From: Nitzschia sp. DOCU1
Lineage: Eukaryota; Bacillariophyta; Bacillariophyceae; Bacillariales; Bacillariaceae
DNA length: 64,000 bases
Direction: 5' to 3'
Assembly: GCA_951394045.1 (NCBI GenBank)
Contig: OX595992.1
Location: 1,178,001 to 1,242,000 of the forward strand
The notes under the pieces are model-generated. The model saw nothing but the letters and a program-made list of their open reading frames with translations. It was not told the origin of the DNA and made no database searches. Below, one piece after another: positions 50,895 through 60,075 of this stretch. How positions within the stretch are numbered: position 1 is the first letter of the stretch; every line of letters begins with the position of its first letter. Position numbers and translations under genes: made by a program.

Positions 50895-52319
50895 TTAGCC
50901 GCTGCTACTACTACTATTGGAAAGTCGTTCTTCCATTTGCAATGCCAACATTTTGAGATCAGAGGATATATCATCAATCGGGAAAGGATCTCTTGGGTCC
51001 ACCTTTTTACCCAGCAGTTTCGACAGTGGCAAGACTTGCTGTTGCTCGTCTTCATCGAGCAAATTCGACTCGTCGTCTCCAATATTGTGTACCACATGAC
51101 AGGGCAAATCCAATCGCAAATTATTGTATTCCCCATTTTCCTTGACTGTAATATCGACTTGACATTTAATGGAAAGTTCCATGACATCTGTGTACAAATT
51201 ACAGGGTGCATCCATGGACAATAACAAGGTTTTACTGACACGATGAGTCACACCTGGATCGACCCATTCATGACAGGTATCAAAGACGTGGGATTGGGTT
51301 CGTGTCGTCTTGCCATCTTCATAGACGGCCAATTCTTCTCCTGCCAAACAGGCACTCACTTGATGACAGGGAATCCATGATTTACTCGCTGAAATGCGTT
51401 CTGGAAAATCCCATTGTAAATGAATTCTGGAACCGGGTGTGAGTTTGGAGACACCTACTATCGTCATGACACAGACAGGTTGACCCTTGTCATTGGAGAC
51501 TCGGAGTGTTTGAACATCTTCCCGAGATCGTGGCAAAGCCACTGTCATTTGTCCCTTGGGACGATGAATTTCCGTCGCCGACAAATGACAAGGCCATCCA
51601 TTGGAATGTGCCATGCCTTGACAAGTTCCAAATTTGACTCGTGCGCCGGGAATGACAATTTGCGTGCGATTATTATTGCTTTGATTCTGTATTTGTTGCG
51701 ACCGAGGTATTCGCAGAGGTTGTTGCGGATTGGTCCAAACTTGAAAGGGTGTTTTGATGACTCGTTGTTGTGAATGTGTTTTGATCAAGACGTCTGCACT
51801 GTAATAGTATCGACACGTCATGGCATTCATGGAATGTGGTAGATCCAATGGAATGTCCACTCGAAAGGTAAATGCTAGGAATGTTCCAGTCGAGGTTTCA
51901 TTGGTAGCTCCCGAGGGTCGTTCGGACAATTCCAATAATTCGAGACCATTGGTAGCCCAAAAACATACCGTGTCGTCTCCTGGCAATAACAAATCGGAAT
52001 CAAAGCCTTGATATAATAGTTGTTGTAGGAACGGATGTAATTGTCCATAAATTTTGGTATAATCTGCCACATTGTGCCACCGAGAATCAATTCGACAAAA
52101 GCCAGCCACGTAGACGGTGAGGGATTGCAACATGGAGCGGAGTGATTCTTGTGAAAACGCCTCAGTAGAATCAGTGGGTGGTCGAATGAGAATGGTACCC
52201 ACCACGACACTTCCCAAGGGATAAGCGGGACGTGATAAAAAGACTTGTACATCGGGCATGACCGGACGAGGTGGTTTGGGTGGTTTGCCGCCACTACCGT
52301 CACCCTGATTATTCATCAT
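50895..52319 (-). CDS. Rgp1-like protein (Ric1-Rgp1 Rab GEF complex; arrestin-like)
   Basis: 474 residues, one exon. Rgp1 partners Ric1 as the exchange factor for Rab6/Ypt6 at the Golgi. The N-terminal domain starts VQVFLSRPAYPLGSVVVGTI and has an arrestin-type beta pattern. Further blocks are FTFRVDIPLDLPHSM, CRYYYSADVLIKT, KTPFQVWTNP, then GQPVCVMTIVGVSKLTPGSR, LQWDFPERISASK and SHVFDTCHEWVDPG, and a late LDLPCHVVHN. The order (ligand-like sheet, middle linker, second sheet) fits Rgp1/RGP1 proteins. I rate family membership as likely, not certain. The tyrosine-recombinase retrotransposon is inserted 340 bp upstream. Confidence 0.62.
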   Translation of the reverse strand: MMNNQGDGSGGKPPKPPRPVMPDVQVFLSRPAYPLGSVVVGTILIRPPTDSTEAFSQESLRSMLQSLTVYVAGFCRIDSRWHNVADYTKIYGQLHPFLQQLLYQGFDSDLLLPGDDTVCFWATNGLELLELSERPSGATNETSTGTFLAFTFRVDIPLDLPHSMNAMTCRYYYSADVLIKTHSQQRVIKTPFQVWTNPQQPLRIPRSQQIQNQSNNNRTQIVIPGARVKFGTCQGMAHSNGWPCHLSATEIHRPKGQMTVALPRSREDVQTLRVSNDKGQPVCVMTIVGVSKLTPGSRIHLQWDFPERISASKSWIPCHQVSACLAGEELAVYEDGKTTRTQSHVFDTCHEWVDPGVTHRVSKTLLLSMDAPCNLYTDVMELSIKCQVDITVKENGEYNNLRLDLPCHVVHNIGDDESNLLDEDEQQQVLPLSKLLGKKVDPRDPFPIDDISSDLKMLALQMEERLSNSSSSSG

Positions 52320-52658
52320 GATGGTGGTGGTTGATTGATTCGCAAGTGCACCAGTTACAACACGGAAAGGATACTCTAGGTCATGTGCAGCAGGACGTAT
52401 AGTACAGGCCGATTAGATCCAAAAAGGTAAAATAGTGGATGGACTTCTGTTGATGATGCCTTTGGTAATGGAAATAGATGATACTTTCATCATGGTCGGC
52501 ATCTAAAACAACGAGAGCGCCTAAAAGATCCCTCCAAGAGTCATTTTTGTCAGACTTTTGTGAATCGACGGCTGGCGCGCCAAGCATTGTGTCGTAGAAA
52601 TCTACACGAAATTACTACCGACAGGGTCACCCGACGGGCTCGAGCGAACCCCTGCTGG
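52320..52658. other. Intergenic, Rgp1-like upstream region and edge of the retrotransposon
   Basis: A 68-codon ORF at 52381-52587 (-), starting MLGAPAVDSQKSDKNDSW, has no recognised family. The retrotransposon begins at 52659. Confidence 0.4.
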
Positions 52659-52863
52659 GACGCGCTCCACTTCGTTCCACGCGTCACTCCGGAACGCGCT
52701 CCTTCGACGTTCGTCTTCGCGCGACTGCGGGATAGTAGCTAGGGATTGTAAGTCTTGATCGGATAGTAAAATAGATCAAGGACAAGAACAACAAATAGTG
52801 GCAGAATCAGGGGTCTAAAAGGCCCTTTGATTCAAGCTCCTCTTGATACGAGGAGCCTGATCC
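52659..52863 (-). repeat. Split direct repeat B2 (205 bp, outer)
   Basis: Identical to B1 at 53204-53408; starts GACGCGCTCC and ends GAGCCTGATCC on the + strand. It contains a small hairpin GCTCCTC/GAGGAGC. An 18-bp spacer (52864-52881) separates it from A2. Confidence 0.93.
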
Positions 52864-52881
52864 CAGGTGTGGGCGGGCGGG

Positions 52882-53203
52882 AAATTAGAAAAAGCTACGT
52901 CCGGATGGAGCAGCCCCAATTACTTGCAATTGTGAGCTGCTCCATCCCTTCTAGAAAAGAGCAATCGTGCTCGAACCTCTCCACTTGCACGGTCGAGACG
53001 ACCGTTTCCGACATAGAAACTTCTTCCTCACTCTTTGTTCGACTGCTCCATCGTTTGCAAATCGTTTGAGCACAAAGAGGGGAGAAGATTTTTCCCGAAA
53101 CGAAACGGCTCGACCGGCGTGGTAGCGTATGCCGGCGCTCCGAGGTTTGGAAGGGATGGAGGGCAGGCGGCACCTCCCCTCTCCATACACTGCGTTCCGA
53201 CGC
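52882..53203 (-). repeat. Split direct repeat A2 (322 bp, internal)
   Basis: Identical to A1 at 59601-59922. It contains a hairpin ATGGAGCAGC...GCTGCTCCAT. It abuts B1 directly at 53203/53204. Confidence 0.93.
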
Positions 53204-53408
53204 GACGCGCTCCACTTCGTTCCACGCGTCACTCCGGAACGCGCTCCTTCGACGTTCGTCTTCGCGCGACTGCGGGATAGTAGCTAGGGATTGTAAGTCT
53301 TGATCGGATAGTAAAATAGATCAAGGACAAGAACAACAAATAGTGGCAGAATCAGGGGTCTAAAAGGCCCTTTGATTCAAGCTCCTCTTGATACGAGGAG
53401 CCTGATCC
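53204..53408 (-). repeat. Split direct repeat B1 (205 bp)
   Basis: Identical to B2. It lies just downstream of the tyrosine recombinase stop (53462) in element orientation. Confidence 0.93.
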
Positions 53409-53461
53409 ACCACTTGACTTGAATGGAAGGTCCGAGGGTTGTTCTTGGTGACTTCAATCTT

Positions 53462-54691
53462 CTAGAAATCCAAGCAGTGCGGGACTTCTGGAAGAGGGGC
53501 GACGGCTCCCCCAACCATTGAAGAAGATCGAAGAGACGGCGAGTCACCATGAATACCCCAGGAAGGAACATGAAAGAAATGGTTCACGGACACCATTTTT
53601 GCGGCGACCGACTGGGTGAACTGTAGAACCTGAGCTCGCAAATAGGCCATGAAAGCGTCAGATTCCCAGCGCCCAATCAGCATAATGGTGTGAACCGGCA
53701 CATTGGCTAAATGCATGGCCATTGCAGCGCCGGAACGGATCGAATGCGTCCCGACCTCTTCTGGACCAAAGCCAAGGCTGGCCCGACCAAGTGCTGCGAC
53801 TGAATGACGGATGGCACCGATCATGTCCTCGCCAGAGAGGGTCACAAATTTTCCTGAAGCCGAAGCGACATAAGAGCAAACAAGGGTGTCATCAGTCGCT
53901 CCCGGCAGTCCCCGAACGTGAGAGACGACATCAGCCCACCGCTTTACTGGACAGAGGACGTCGTCGTTGGTCCTATACATCGTCACTACTCCGTGTCGGC
54001 GGTCCGTCTTGGACCAACGGAAGCAGACTGATACGGCATCGGCGTCGTGAAGATTGGGGTAGTCATGGAGAAGTTCGACTGAATTGACAAAGAACTTCAC
54101 ATCTCCAAGTCGTAGAGGATCGGTGCGGCGCTCGCCCTGGACCCGCAGATACTCACAAGAGCGCATGGCATGGAAGAAGGCGCATATTGCTAACAGAGCG
54201 AGGAAGGAAGACTTGGGGGTGGGTCTGGAAGCATACATATGCTTCAGGACTGTGGGAGTGATCGCTTTCTGGCCGGTCGTCGGTTCGTCCGAATTCGCGT
54301 ATCCCCTGTATTGTTTTCGTAGAATCTCCGAAGTCCTGCCGGCGGCGTCAAGTCTGGGATCTGGACGTCCGGTCGCCAAGAAGGTCTGTGCCACTTTGCT
54401 GACATAGCGCTCGGTGGTGGCTGCCATGAGTGGGGTAGAACTGTCCCTACCGTTGGTGTAGAGACCTTCTCGGATTGCTTGGGCGAATGCGCACAGGATT
54501 CGGATTCTTGCGGGGGGACTGAGTCGATCCATGAAAAGGTCTTCGCCGAGGTCAACCCCGGTACAGAAATCTTTCCAGCGCTCGAGAGCGCGATCTTTGA
54601 CCGCGTGGGTGCTTTCGACGACTGCTGCGTCTCTTTCCTGATCGGCAGCATTGAGTAGGCCCAAGAGGCAATCTCTTCCGGTACGGGACAT
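53462..54691 (-). CDS. Tyrosine recombinase of the retrotransposon
   Basis: 409 residues from ATG 54691. It would integrate the circular DNA copy without target duplication. The catalytic set is complete: R177 in AMRSCEYLR, K228 in RWSKTD, H316 and R319 in THSIRSG, W342 in GRWESD, and the nucleophile Y350 in AYLRAQV. A SAM-like N-terminal half (ATTERYVSKVAQTFLA, EILRKQYRGYA) precedes it. The start overlaps the end of pol by 448 bp in another frame, a dense coding arrangement. No stop or frameshift is seen. Confidence 0.92.
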   Translation of the reverse strand: MSRTGRDCLLGLLNAADQERDAAVVESTHAVKDRALERWKDFCTGVDLGEDLFMDRLSPPARIRILCAFAQAIREGLYTNGRDSSTPLMAATTERYVSKVAQTFLATGRPDPRLDAAGRTSEILRKQYRGYANSDEPTTGQKAITPTVLKHMYASRPTPKSSFLALLAICAFFHAMRSCEYLRVQGERRTDPLRLGDVKFFVNSVELLHDYPNLHDADAVSVCFRWSKTDRRHGVVTMYRTNDDVLCPVKRWADVVSHVRGLPGATDDTLVCSYVASASGKFVTLSGEDMIGAIRHSVAALGRASLGFGPEEVGTHSIRSGAAMAMHLANVPVHTIMLIGRWESDAFMAYLRAQVLQFTQSVAAKMVSVNHFFHVPSWGIHGDSPSLRSSSMVGGAVAPLPEVPHCLDF

Positions 54692-57540
54692 AAACGAAAG
54701 TTCGGCGGAAGCTGATCAGGACAGGCAAAACGCAATAGAGATTCAAGGTCAGACAACGACAAGTACTGGTCACGAGAAAGAGAATCGGCGACGTCATTCG
54801 CCTCTCCTGGGAACCACTGGGAGTAGAGGCATAAGTCGTGTTCGATGATGTACTCAGCGATCCACCGTGCTACTGCGAGCTTCTCCGGATCCGAGACCAC
54901 GTCATTGACGAAGTCGGCGGCAACTTCTTTCGTTCGGTGCAGCCAACCCTCTGCGTTCGTTGCGTCCGTTTGAGCCAATAGGCATGTCTGAGCTGGGAAA
55001 CGGGGGTGCATTTTGATCATTACCCCGATAGCTAGGAACTCCCCCATCCCTTGGCCCTTTGTTTCCCATCGCTCGATTGGTACTGGCAGTCTCCAAGCCA
55101 ATCCACAGCCACAGTAACATGCTCCGCCCAAGCCGTAATAGCAAAAATCTGTACGAAACATGACGTCAGGCTTGCGATGGACGAGATTGTTGATGCTGAT
55201 CCCGTCCTTTGCCTTGTCGAGGATTCGTCGGCACGTCTTCAGGTCTTTGATTACCGTCATTGGAATACGGTGTTCCACCTTCGTCTTGTTCGCCTTTCGC
55301 CTTTCCATGAAGGCCAAGAATCCTGAAATCCGAACAAGGAAATGCCTCGCCATTGGGATTATAGTGGCGGCGTGTTGTAGCCTCCCATGCGTTGTTTCGA
55401 GATTGGAGAGGGTCGACTGGCCAGTACAGATCAGCTGGAGGATCTGTTCTCTCCATTCTACAAATTTGTCGAGAGGGAGAGAGACGAGGAGTTTCCTGGT
55501 GTCGATCATCCAGCCCAGGACGATCTTCACCTCTTCTGGTTGTCCTTCTGCTTCATACTTCGTCAGGGACAAGGGATGGACTCTTGGCACTGGCTCGTTG
55601 GGGTGAACCGGTCTCGTCAACAACGAGATCGTCAGGGGCATCAGGATCGAAAGCCTCCGGACTCTATCCTCTCCTTCTTTGCCCAATTCTGGAACCATTC
55701 CAATCCCATCGTCCAGGAAATTGTCGGCCTGTCCGAAGTCGTTTTCTGGGATGTCGACTGACAGGGCTCTCCCTTTTGCGAAGGGAATCGAATCCGGTAG
55801 TCTCTTCTTCGTCGGGACCTTGACCGGAACGAGTTTCAGGAAGTCTTCTGGGTTGATGCTTTTGCAGCGCTGGAAGGCGTTGACCAAGTCGCAGCATGCT
55901 TCGGCAAAATCGCTGAATCTTGAGGGATTTGGGCTTCCTCCAAAAGTCAACCTTAGAGACAAAAGGAAGAATTGGTTGGTTGCGAAGCAACTGCTCCCTG
56001 CTGCGTCTGGTGCCGAGGCGTGAAGGCGGCGGAAGGCCTTAGACCAATCCACTTTCATCAAGTAGATGGGCGCCGTTTCGTGCCGCAACCTTGTCGAGAC
56101 GATGAAGTGGAAGACTCTTGAGATGCAGTGCCCGAATCTAACCGGGGAGAGCTCTTCTTGGATTGTTCGGGAGTTGGGCGATTTCCCGGAAGGGTAATCC
56201 CAGGACAGATCATGAGTAAGTCTGAACTTTGGGACTCTGTTCCCATTTCCATCAACCGTTGTTTGAATCGCGATTCCTAACGGCGCAATCCAACAATCTG
56301 GTATGTTCACAGCCTCTCTGACAGGTAGAGGTAAGCTGAACCCGTGTCTTCTTTCGTCTTCCAGCAGATCTTCCAGCGTCTCGGGATTTTCTGTTGCTGA
56401 CTTGTGGCTTCCTCGCTCTACAGCTTCTAGAACAGACCTTCTTCTTGCCTGCTCCGTTTGGTGTTTGAGTGGCATTTGGACTCCCCTTGAGAGTCCCGAT
56501 TCGATGTTGTTCCAGAAGGGATGGAACTTCAGTAAGGGGCGAAGCAATTCAATAGGCTTGAACTCTGACCCGTAGGTCAAGCAGGTTCCTCCCGCTTCTT
56601 GAAAGGCTCGCTCAAGGTCCATGCTGTATTCCGTCAGGATTGCAAAGTTGTGCTCGGCGTCTTCGATTGTGAATCCGAATCGAAAACGACAATCCACCGG
56701 TTCGGGCTGTTCCCAAACAGCTATGGACCTCAGGGCATTCAGAAGTTCAGTGCTCTCAAACTCTAGCACCGGCTGCGATAGCTCGGGAAGAATTTCTTGG
56801 GCAACTTGGGGGACATGACGATCTCCGGCGGGCTGTTGCCCCGTTTCGTCAGTTGCCGGACGCGGTTCCGGGCTTCGGCGGACTTGCGGCTTCTTGGGAA
56901 GGGTCCCGGCGGATCCTTCAAAGTTCGGTCCTTTGTTCGCTTGCGGTGGTGGTCGGACTTGCTGTTCTAGGGCCGGCGACAGATCGGGCTCCAACGAACT
57001 CGGCCCTCTGTGCTCCTTCTCCGATGGAAGGAGATCCAGGTCTCGTCTCGACTTTGGTTCATTCTTCCGTGGTTCCTGCGAGCTCCCCACGGACAGAGAT
57101 TTCTTACCTATTAGTTCTTCATTCTCCAGACTGGCCTTGGCAAGACGATGGTCCTTCTTTCGAACCGTCGACGACAATCCGCTCTCGATCCTACTCTTCT
57201 TGGAAGGGCTCCCTCCTGATGGCCTGGCTCCTCTTCCTTTTGACACCGGGTCCAGTTCTTTCCCTTCTCTTCCGACTCCGGGGGAATCAAACCTTAGCCT
57301 TGCTACCTTCGACCCGAGCAATGAATTCGGGGACCGGCTATCTTTGTCTTCGCTCTTCTTGTTTGGACTTGAAAACAGACGGGGAGGAGATGGCCACGGC
57401 GGCGGTAGAGTTGGCCTTCGTGGAGTTCCAACTTTCGGAGGAAGAAAAGTCTTCAGCCTGAGCTCGGGTGGTTTAAGTCTCAGGACTTCGCGATCCTTCT
57501 TCTTCGGTTGGTCGTTGGCTGTCTCCTCCCCTTCAAGGAG
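54244..57540 (-). CDS. pol: Retrotransposon Pol (reverse transcriptase/RNase H), in frame with gag after UGA
   Basis: The frame is open from the codon right after the gag UGA (57543-57541) to 54244, about 1098 residues; there is no ATG near its start. The first 250 residues are a basic/proline-rich linker. DIRS-type reverse transcriptase: GIAIQTTVDGNGNRVPKFRL with THDLSWD, MKVDWSKAFRRLH, SLRLTFGGSPNPSRFSDF, and the catalytic FLDDG in place of YxDD. RNase H: MFRTDFCYYGLGGACYCG, TDATNAEGW and EANDVADSLSRD. The tail overlaps the recombinase ORF. Expression is probably by stop readthrough as a Gag-Pol fusion; the UGA is followed by C, a leaky context in other systems. Confidence 0.88.
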   Translation of the reverse strand, partial: LLEGEETANDQPKKKDREVLRLKPPELRLKTFLPPKVGTPRRPTLPPPWPSPPRLFSSPNKKSEDKDSRSPNSLLGSKVARLRFDSPGVGREGKELDPVSKGRGARPSGGSPSKKSRIESGLSSTVRKKDHRLAKASLENEELIGKKSLSVGSSQEPRKNEPKSRRDLDLLPSEKEHRGPSSLEPDLSPALEQQVRPPPQANKGPNFEGSAGTLPKKPQVRRSPEPRPATDETGQQPAGDRHVPQVAQEILPELSQPVLEFESTELLNALRSIAVWEQPEPVDCRFRFGFTIEDAEHNFAILTEYSMDLERAFQEAGGTCLTYGSEFKPIELLRPLLKFHPFWNNIESGLSRGVQMPLKHQTEQARRRSVLEAVERGSHKSATENPETLEDLLEDERRHGFSLPLPVREAVNIPDCWIAPLGIAIQTTVDGNGNRVPKFRLTHDLSWDYPSGKSPNSRTIQEELSPVRFGHCISRVFHFIVSTRLRHETAPIYLMKVDWSKAFRRLHASAPDAAGSSCFATNQFFLLSLRLTFGGSPNPSRFSDFAEACCDLVNAFQRCKSINPEDFLKLVPVKVPTKKRLPDSIPFAKGRALSVDIPENDFGQADNFLDDGIGMVPELGKEGEDRVRRLSILMPLTISLLTRPVHPNEPVPRVHPLSLTKYEAEGQPEEVKIVLGWMIDTRKLLVSLPLDKFVEWREQILQLICTGQSTLSNLETTHGRLQHAATIIPMARHFLVRISGFLAFMERRKANKTKVEHRIPMTVIKDLKTCRRILDKAKDGISINNLVHRKPDVMFRTDFCYYGLGGACYCGCGLAWRLPVPIERWETKGQGMGEFLAIGVMIKMHPRFPAQTCLLAQTDATNAEGWLHRTKEVAADFVNDVVSDPEKLAVARWIAEYIIEHDLCLYSQWFPGEANDVADSLSRDQYLSLSDLESLLRFACPDQLPPNFRLCPVPEEIASWAYSMLPIRKETQQSSKAPTRSKIALSSAGKISVPGLTSAKTFSWIDSVPPQESESCAHSPKQSEKVSTPTVGTVLPHSWQPPPSAMSAKWHRPSWRPDVQIPDLTPPAGLRRFYENNTGDTRIRTNRRPARKRSLPQS

Positions 57541-59541
57541 TCAGAAGTCCCCGGTCAGGCAATATTTTGTGAATTTCTTCAGTCCTTTGGTCGTTTCTTG
57601 ATCAGGAGCCTTGTGGGAAGATGCTCTCAGGCAGTCATCCCCCGCCTTGCAAAACCCACAAACGTGGTATCTGACGCAAGTATCATCCTGCGTTCCGTTG
57701 AACTTGGGAACCTTGTCTCGGGGAACTTTCCCGTCACAATGCAGTCTCAAGAACTGGTCCCAGGTATGTTCTCCCGGCATCGCCACTCCTTGAATCGGGG
57801 ATGGGTTCTTGGTTCCTTTCTTCTTGTCGTCGGACTTGGATTTCTTGTTCGGTCCAGGTCCCCTGGGTCCGTTTCCACCCCCTCCTTCGGATCCTCTCTT
57901 CAGTCCAATCAGGTCGAGAAGTCCCTTCGGAATCTGCCTCTTGAAAGCGTGATTTTGGATCTCTCGTTGGATAGATTCTATGGTGTATTCAAAAACATCG
58001 AATTGAGTGTCGGCCATTTCTTTCGATTGCCTGACGCTCAGGAACAGCGAATGCAGCGACAGGTCGATTGCGTAGACGACTTGGGTTGGAAAGGTAGGGT
58101 CTGACTCGGCGCAAGAGTGGTATTGTCCCGAGCACAGCTCCATGTGTTGGACTTGTGTGTCAAGGACCTTGGCTATCTTGGACTCTGCTCCAAAGAGGAA
58201 ACTCACGAGCTTCTGTCCGTTTCGAATCTGTTCTTCAGCTCGGTCCATCGAGACTGGCATCATCAATTTCGAGGAGTCGAAGGCGGCTTTGATGTGTCGG
58301 TCCCCGCTCTCTCGGTCCATGGTGAAACCTGCTTCGAGTTCTCTTCTGCTGGCTAGCCCGATCGCTCCCCCGGTCGACTTGGAGAGATGGAAAAGAGAGA
58401 AGTCTTGGTGTCCGGGATAGGTTCCTCCAGCCCACAAGAACTTTCCCTTCAGAACGGCTCCCGCTACTGTGGCGTTTGCTGTGAAGCTCCAACCATAGAT
58501 GTACTTCACCGAATGATTCAAGTCGTCTTGGGCTTCCTGCAAGGTAGAGTTGCTGTCCCAGAATTCGAGAACATCTTCCGGTGGCGAATGTCTTTCATCG
58601 GTCCCGTTCGTCGAGCAGAGTCGACGGTAAGCGAGTTGGTCCTTGGGTCGCTTCTTGTCGAACTTGTACTGGCTGACCTTTGGTCTCGAACCCGCTTGGT
58701 CAGAAAGGTTTCGAATGCTATCGGCGATTCGGTCCATCGCATCGGAGTTTCCTCGTTCGTCGACATCGATAGGATCACCGACACTGTGGGGCTGGTCGAT
58801 TGAGTGGCGTCCCTTCTGCTGCTTGAACTCGAACCCATGAGGGGAGTTCCCGTCGGCACTGCAGATTGAGACGTAGGTCCCGGGAATCTTCTTGTGCGCC
58901 GCCAAGAAGAAGAAAGTCAGAATGGCTCCCAGCTCGATCACACCGTCGCTGCTCACTTCTCCGGGAAAGTCTTCGATAAAACTAGCTATCTTGTTTCTCA
59001 TCGCCAAGAAACATTCGATAGGGTCTTCCAAGGTCTCGTCGGACGTCAGTGGTTCGGCCAGGAAAGTCGGAATCAGCTTACAGGGCTTTCCGGTCCAATC
59101 AGCCCAGTTTCCTCCTCGTCTAGTACCTGCTGGCTTCAGATCCATCAACTTCTTTTTATCGTCACACCCTAGGAGGACTTTGAAACGGTCCGTATCGGGA
59201 ACTTTGATTGGATTCTCGTCGGTCGATACAATCTCAGCGAAGAAATCGGAAGGCTTGAAAGTCACGGGGTGGGAGCTAGCTCCGAGTCCCAACCCAAGGA
59301 TCGCGAATGGTACCGGATCAACTCCACGTCGGCCAATGTTCTTCACGTTATGAGCAGCTCGAATCTTGTTGTTGACTGGATCAACGAATGCAATGATGCA
59401 ATCTTGCTCACTAGAGAGCGAGGCAAGACAATCACCGGGCGGCAAATCGTGGAGGATGCTCTTGGCGGAGGCTAGGGTTTCGGCGTGGTAAAGGCCAAAG
59501 CTAGGCATCTTCTTGAAAGCGTTGAACCAGACAGGAGGCAT
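57541..59541 (-). CDS. gag: Retrotransposon Gag
   Basis: 666 residues from ATG 59541, 60 bp inside repeat A1. It starts MPPVWFNAFKKMPSFGLYHA. The C-terminal end has a cysteine/histidine cluster (CVRYHVCGFCKAGDDCLRAS, then H), a CCCH-like zinc knuckle suited to RNA binding. The middle is helical (YTIESIQREIQNHAFKRQ, with VYAIDLSLHSLFLSVRQSKE). It ends at UGA, with the pol frame continuing directly in the same frame. Function as the particle protein is by position and zinc motif, since DIRS-order Gags are poorly conserved. Confidence 0.85.
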   Translation of the reverse strand: MPPVWFNAFKKMPSFGLYHAETLASAKSILHDLPPGDCLASLSSEQDCIIAFVDPVNNKIRAAHNVKNIGRRGVDPVPFAILGLGLGASSHPVTFKPSDFFAEIVSTDENPIKVPDTDRFKVLLGCDDKKKLMDLKPAGTRRGGNWADWTGKPCKLIPTFLAEPLTSDETLEDPIECFLAMRNKIASFIEDFPGEVSSDGVIELGAILTFFFLAAHKKIPGTYVSICSADGNSPHGFEFKQQKGRHSIDQPHSVGDPIDVDERGNSDAMDRIADSIRNLSDQAGSRPKVSQYKFDKKRPKDQLAYRRLCSTNGTDERHSPPEDVLEFWDSNSTLQEAQDDLNHSVKYIYGWSFTANATVAGAVLKGKFLWAGGTYPGHQDFSLFHLSKSTGGAIGLASRRELEAGFTMDRESGDRHIKAAFDSSKLMMPVSMDRAEEQIRNGQKLVSFLFGAESKIAKVLDTQVQHMELCSGQYHSCAESDPTFPTQVVYAIDLSLHSLFLSVRQSKEMADTQFDVFEYTIESIQREIQNHAFKRQIPKGLLDLIGLKRGSEGGGGNGPRGPGPNKKSKSDDKKKGTKNPSPIQGVAMPGEHTWDQFLRLHCDGKVPRDKVPKFNGTQDDTCVRYHVCGFCKAGDDCLRASSHKAPDQETTKGLKKFTKYCLTGDF

Positions 59542-59600
59542 GGTGAAGGGGGGGAAGGGCGACGAGGGAAGAAGAAAACAACCAACAACAGCTGAAAGCT

Positions 59601-59922
59601 AAATTAGAAAAAGCTACGTCCGGATGGAGCAGCCCCAATTACTTGCAATTGTGAGCTGCTCCATCCCTTCTAGAAAAGAGCAATCGTGCTCGAACCTCTC
59701 CACTTGCACGGTCGAGACGACCGTTTCCGACATAGAAACTTCTTCCTCACTCTTTGTTCGACTGCTCCATCGTTTGCAAATCGTTTGAGCACAAAGAGGG
59801 GAGAAGATTTTTCCCGAAACGAAACGGCTCGACCGGCGTGGTAGCGTATGCCGGCGCTCCGAGGTTTGGAAGGGATGGAGGGCAGGCGGCACCTCCCCTC
59901 TCCATACACTGCGTTCCGACGC
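59601..59922 (-). repeat. Split direct repeat A1 (322 bp, outer, 5' end of the element)
   Basis: Identical to A2. Its outer edge at 59922 (…CGACGC) borders host sequence TTCCAGG. It probably carries the element promoter, because gag starts 60 bp beyond its inner edge. Confidence 0.92.
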
Positions 59923-60075
59923 TTCCAGGAACAGCGACACTCCAATGCCACCAAAGCAAAAGAGATCTCTCTTTGAACGACAATCTGCATGAACGAGAGC
60001 TAATTTACACTACGCTACATTGCAACTCTTCCATAGTCATCTCTTTCTATTGCGATTGATTCATTGATTGATCCA

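Larger units (their letters stand above)
52659..59922 (-). mobile_element. Tyrosine-recombinase retrotransposon with split direct repeats (Ngaro/PAT type)
   Basis: Read along the minus strand the order is A1, gag, pol (RT/RNase H), tyrosine recombinase, B1, A2, B2. A1 and A2 (322 bp) and B1 and B2 (205 bp) are each identical pairs by eye. The A1-ORFs-B1-A2-B2 plan is the split-direct-repeat structure of PAT and Ngaro elements of the DIRS order. No methyltransferase ORF is seen, which favours Ngaro-like over PAT. No target duplication is expected or seen, because insertion is by recombinase. All three ORFs look intact and the repeats are identical, so the insertion is very recent and may be active. 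Confidence 0.92.

Noticed and set aside
56894..57601. Long + strand ORFs opposite pol
   Set aside because: The minus strand carries the recognisable RT/RNase H protein; the + strand ORFs have no domain.
59754..60059. + strand ORF of about 100 codons spanning repeat A1 and the Cdt1-like upstream region
   Set aside because: It is inside the transposon repeat, also present in A2 with a different end, and has no domain.
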